Positions 59,896 to 64,000 of a stretch of 64,000 nt of DNA are shown here, piece by piece. The translations under genes and the position numbers were made by a program. Source of the DNA: Vanilla planifolia (lineage: Eukaryota; Streptophyta; Magnoliopsida; Asparagales; Orchidaceae); contig CM043868.1 of the NCBI GenBank assembly GCA_023846275.1, forward strand, positions 18,447,755-18,511,754, in the 5' to 3' direction. Under the pieces are notes generated by a model that saw only the letters and a list, made by a program, of their open reading frames with translations, was not told the origin of the DNA and searched no databases. How positions within the stretch are numbered: position 1 is the stretch's first letter; every line of letters begins with the position of its first letter.

Positions 59896-60664
59896 TATTT
59901 ATTAGACATATTTAGATCATCTTTTTTATTGGACTCATCTGAAGCTATAAATATCTTGGTTGGATTAATCAGAATAATCATTGTCTTCTTTTGTTCTTAT
60001 GTCTACTAGGGATTTATTCATATAAACTATTGGGTGTGACACTTCTTCTCCTATTATCCCTTTCTCTTCTTGGATTTAATTCATGTTATTAATTTAGAAT
60101 GATTTGTCTAACCATCTATGTTAGTTGGGGCACTGATTTGTATATTTTTAGCATTGGATTTTTTTTTAAATTTTGTCTTTAGTTTTGAACTAATTCTTGA
60201 CTTTGATTTGTCATTTGGTAAGATTCATTAGATCTTATAGTCATTCAATGATTTGTCACAAAGAGGGATATAGAGGAAAAAATAATTTAGTATATCTTCT
60301 TTTTTTTATAAAAACTTATGAAAGCAAACTAATCGCAGCTACATACCACCAAAGCTGAGATGAGATGTGCTTTCAAGAAAATGGTAAGTGGTTAGGTTCT
60401 ACTTTTGTTAGACCACATTCTAGATAAAACCAAATAGTTCTAAAAAAATATGATGAGAAGTCATATCACTACTTTTGTACCATCTCTCAAGACAACTTTC
60501 TCAAAACTAATTAAGAGTTCTTTAGCCACTAAACTAAGAAAAAAGAATTTTTTTAATAGAAAATAACATTATCTAATACCAAAGTATGTAGAATTAAAAT
60601 TCATGTTCTTTAATCCCAAAGTTGTACACACTAAACAAAAGAATTTTTTTAGCAAAAATCATAA

Positions 60665-60676
60665 GCTGTGATATCA
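60665..60676 (-). promoter_or_regulatory. Primer-binding site of the gypsy element
   Basis: TGATATCACAGC on the minus strand matches the initiator-Met tRNA site TGGTATCAGAGC at 10 of 12 positions. It lies 5 bp inside the right LTR, which fixes the right LTR as 5' and the element as leftward. Confidence 0.75.
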
Positions 60677-60681
60677 AAGGT

Positions 60682-61998
60682 TGATACATGATAAATTTAG
60701 ACTTTTATCAAAATCTAAATTGATGCTTATAATACCAAAGCTATCAATAAATTATTAAAAAAATATAAAAAAGATATTATACATTAATTAGGGTTAGGTG
60801 ATTTGTAATATTTTAAAATTGTTCAAATATTAATATTTCAAAATTGGTTTTATATATTTTTAAGTTGAGGAGATGAAAACACCTTAAGTATTAAGTATAA
60901 AATATTACAATATTATTTTTATCATAGCTTATTTTACTCAAAATAAAAAATTTAACGTAAATTTTATGCAGAGTATTTTAATAAAAAAGAATAACTCTAA
61001 CTTTAAATTACTACCTAAAAAATAAAAATTGTTGAAAGTTGCACACCTTTTTTACGATGATACCTTATAGTTTCATAAACAGTGGTATTTAGAGTACCAA
61101 AATGGTAAAAGGGTAACGTGGTAGTGAATTGGGTTAGGAGAAAAGTTTGGGTTTTTGGTAGAAATGAGAATTTATTTGGTTACCAGCTCTCTCGATGGAA
61201 GATGTCTTACCTTCGATCCTTGTTCATATAAGGTATTTGGTTGCCAGCTATCTCGGTGGAAAGTCTCTCACATTAGATCTTTGTTTCTTACAAGAGAAGT
61301 TAGAATCTCTCTAACTAGAGTTAAGCACACATAATTTGTTCACAAAGATAGAAGTACACAAACAAAATAATTTTCTTACTTCCATTATTTTTCCTTTCAA
61401 ACAGTCTAATGAGTATCCTTATTTATAAAGGTCTCAAAGGTCCATTAGTAGTCTTTAAAAAAATGAAAAAAATATGAAAACCTATAAACTTAATTGAATT
61501 AAGCACTTTCCAAATTGGTCATGCATTCTGGGCTAAATGGCAAGGTGAGTGGTGAGACAGAGTTGATGATTTGATTTTCGTGTAGACATGGGTTATGTGG
61601 AACAAAATGGATTAGTGGGACTGATGGGTTGGTAAAACGACTTAGCAAGCAAATCGATGGAGCTGTCAATTTGATTTTTTAGTAGGTGCAAGTTGTTCAA
61701 AATAGAATGGGTTGACAAGACTAACGTGTTGGCATTGGTCATCATGGGTAACATGTTAGCATAGGTTGATCAGTCAGGTTCCCAGGTCAAACCAGGTCAC
61801 AGGGTACAAGGTTCTGCTTTGGCTATGGCAATGAGAGCTGACAACGACGAACGATGATAAGAGATGAAAATCAATAAAAAAATTCAATTTGAAGCATTTT
61901 TAAGATAAGTTTGACAAAATTTTGCACGATGGATTATGGTACTCGTGCAATGCCAACGAGTATGTTTTTGAGGGCTAATGGTGGACACTCCTGCATCA
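60682..61998 (-). repeat. 5' LTR of the gypsy element (right copy)
   Basis: 1317 bp. On the minus strand it begins TGATGCAGG and ends ATGTATCA, so it has the TG...CA termini. The TATA box TATAAATA is at 61420-61427 on the minus strand. It contains an extra 100 bp or so of AT-rich, CTCTAACTAGAG-containing sequence (about 61290-61370) not clearly present in the left copy. Confidence 0.88.
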
Positions 61999-64000
61999 GG
62001 TTTATGAATAAATTATCTTATATTAATTACTAAAGAATTGATTTGGTGTTTATATAATATGTCATAATCTTAAGATATTTTGATACCTTTTTTATAACAA
62101 AACTTACTTGGTCGATATGGGATGAAGTAAGGAGATAATATCTTAATATAATGAGATCTCGATATAAAATTTAGAATCAAAATAATATATTCTATTAGTC
62201 CAATATAGTTTAAGGATGAATTGAGGAGGAGGATTGAGATCTTGTATGTGAAAGTTTTTGTTGAGTCTAAAAAATTGAGAACAAAAACCATTTTATTTCC
62301 CTAAAAATTTCACTATAGATTTCTTTATTTGTGACAAGGATCATAACAATTAGCTCGAATTAGACTCCCACTTTATTACCAGAATGATTAGGGAGAAAAA
62401 TAATGATGAAAATGCAACTTAGGATTTTGGGAAAGGGTTAAATAAAAGAGAGAATTTCTTTAAAGGAGATAAAAATAAGAAAGAAAATAAGAAAATATAT
62501 AAAAAAAATTTAACCCAACTAAAAATGAGTTTGTGAAACCTTCAACATGTAGTTGATGAAGTTATAATTATACGAAATTCTTATTTAATACTAAGTGATT
62601 ATTACTTTATAAGTTGAACTTGAAGAGCGAAAAGTTTAACTGACATTACGATTATGTATGAGAAATAAGAAAATCATTAGATATGTACTCTAGCATAATT
62701 TATATGCATATGTTTAATTTAATGTTTGATAATATTTATATTATATGATATAGTGTGTAAGAGTGTTGTGCAGTACTTTTGATGTTTGATATAGTGTTGT
62801 TGTGGTTGAAGTTATAGAGTTATGCAAGAAGTAGTTGTTTAAGATCTTGAACATATAAGCATGATGTATATATTTGTTCATTTCTATTATATTAAATGAT
62901 ATATCGTTTGTATGAATATAAGTGGACTGTTAGTAAAATGTGGAAGAATGATATGCCATGTATTGCTTCAATGGCATATTTTTAATTATATATTATGAAA
63001 TTTTGAAACATGTATACATGTAAATTAAAGAAATAAAATTATAAATTAAACAAACAAATCAATGATAAGTGAATATGAAAATGTGTTGTTATTTATGACC
63101 AGTAGTTATTGTGTCACATGATTGAGATGTGTTATGATGATAATGACTAGTAACGAGTGTGTCACATGATTAAGATGTTGCCATTATAATATAGCTAGTG
63201 GTCAGTGTGTTATATTATTGAGCATTGTGGTAAAGATTTAACAATTAGAAACATTAAAAGATTGAGCATTATTTTACATAAATAATTAATAAATAAGTTT
63301 TTTTATAATTAAATAAACTAAAAAGTGATATTGATAACTATTTTGAGAGAGTAAGAATAGTAACACAACCATTGCAAGATTTACTTAGTATAATAAAAAC
63401 AAGTGTGATAAATAATACATATTAAGAAAAAAAAGAGTGGAAATGAACAATAAATTGTATTTATATGTTTATTCATTTATGATTGAGATAATTTTTTTCA
63501 TAGTATGTTATATTTTATGTTACTTTTAAATTCAATTAAAGCTTTAATTATTTATTAATTTATTTGATTCACACAATTTAGACCTTACAGTTGGTTTGTC
63601 CTAAATTATATATTAGATATAGTTAACTAAACCTATGTTTCTTTGGCATTAACTTTTCAAATATATCAGAATCACAACACAAATAGGATCATCCATAAGA
63701 ATTGCCTATAATAATCTATAAAGGTTTTATATTAAGCAACCTTGTAATTTGTGTGATGGTATCCAATGTTATATGACATGCTTAAAATGAGAATGTAATA
63801 CCATAATGGATAGTTATGAAAGTTTATAGCTATGGATAAGAATTGGGTAGATAGATTTGATATTTTTAGATGAAATATGTAATTATGTAAGATGTTATCG
63901 TTATTTGATATATGTTGAATTGTTATTATTACATATGAAAAAATATGTAAATTATAAGATACGTCTTGTTTAGTTGAAATATAGAATTTAGGACGAATAA
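61999..64000. other. AT-rich spacer to the window end, with a tandem repeat
   Basis: No gene. The ORF at 62070-62291 (minus) has no motif. A three-unit tandem repeat lies at 63095-63232. Confidence 0.5.
63095..63232. repeat. Three-unit tandem repeat, about 47-50 bp per unit
   Basis: The units start at 63095, 63142 and 63192. Each reads about ATGACCAGTAGT-ATTGTG, then TCACATGATTGAGATG. The third is the most diverged. Confidence 0.8.

Larger units (their letters stand above)
56492..61998 (-). mobile_element. Ty3/gypsy LTR retrotransposon, leftward, with internal deletion
   Basis: Two LTRs of about 1.3 kb in direct orientation flank 2.9 kb of internal DNA. All internal signals read on the minus strand: a primer-binding site next to the right LTR, then gag (about 59895-59130), then protease (about 58925-58600). 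After protease the element passes into unreadable DNA and then the left LTR. Reverse transcriptase, RNase H and integrase were not found. Both LTRs carry a TATA box on the minus strand at equivalent positions. Flanks are TGTTT (56487-56491) and GGTTT (61999-62003), 4 of 5 matching, a plausible decayed target-site duplication. Gag and protease contain stops and frameshifts. With LTRs diverged by roughly a quarter or more by eye, the insertion is old and the element is dead. Confidence 0.88.

Noticed and set aside
1..64000. CRISPR array, bacterial operon, tRNA genes or organelle DNA insertion
   Set aside because: No regularly spaced identical repeats, Shine-Dalgarno-type gene clusters, cloverleaf or plastid/mitochondrial genes were seen; the genes are plant nuclear.

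Overview
This is nuclear DNA from a flowering plant. Three single-exon plant genes lie in very AT-rich intergenic DNA made largely of decayed retrotransposons. The genes are GC-rich, especially at third codon positions, while the surroundings are AT-rich. That contrast, and the style of the PEX7 and EP1-like proteins, would fit a non-grass monocot, but I cannot name the species. No bacterial operon, CRISPR array, organelle insertion or tRNA gene was recognised.

Layout. 1-2105: decayed 26S rRNA pseudogene, antisense. 6449-7867 (+): CIPK-type kinase of the CBL-CIPK calcium network. 9122-9384 (-): possible orphan terminal exon. 9600-12050 and 14890-16250 (+): two halves of a decayed LINE, separated by 2.8 kb of AT-rich DNA. 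17055-17796 (-): possible last exon plus 3' UTR of an unidentified gene. 18291-18475: minisatellite. 18745-19465 (+): Ty3/gypsy reverse transcriptase relic. 22430-24310 (+): second, 5'-truncated LINE. 25482-25956: duplicated 195-bp block. 26505-27458 (-): PEX7, the PTS2 peroxisomal import receptor. 29190-37517: two copies of an LTR-end-like repeat with a gypsy integrase relic on the minus strand. 34080-34870: GC-rich island with a broken ORF. 38507-41585: pair of LTR-like direct repeats. 42515-43816 (-): EP1-like secreted lectin/PAN glycoprotein. 49832-50431: extremely compact TRIM-like element. 56492-61998 (-): Ty3/gypsy element with both LTRs, a primer-binding site, and gag and protease relics, but no recognisable RT or integrase.

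The three intact genes have unrelated roles: calcium signalling, peroxisome import and the cell wall/apoplast. Nothing suggests they work together. The most notable structures are the TRIM-like element, whose 64-bp internal part holds little beyond a primer-binding site and a polypurine tract; the deleted gypsy element; the CIPK with Gly at an activation-segment Ser position; and the isolated rRNA pseudogene. All alignments were done by eye, and homology calls rest on remembered family motifs.
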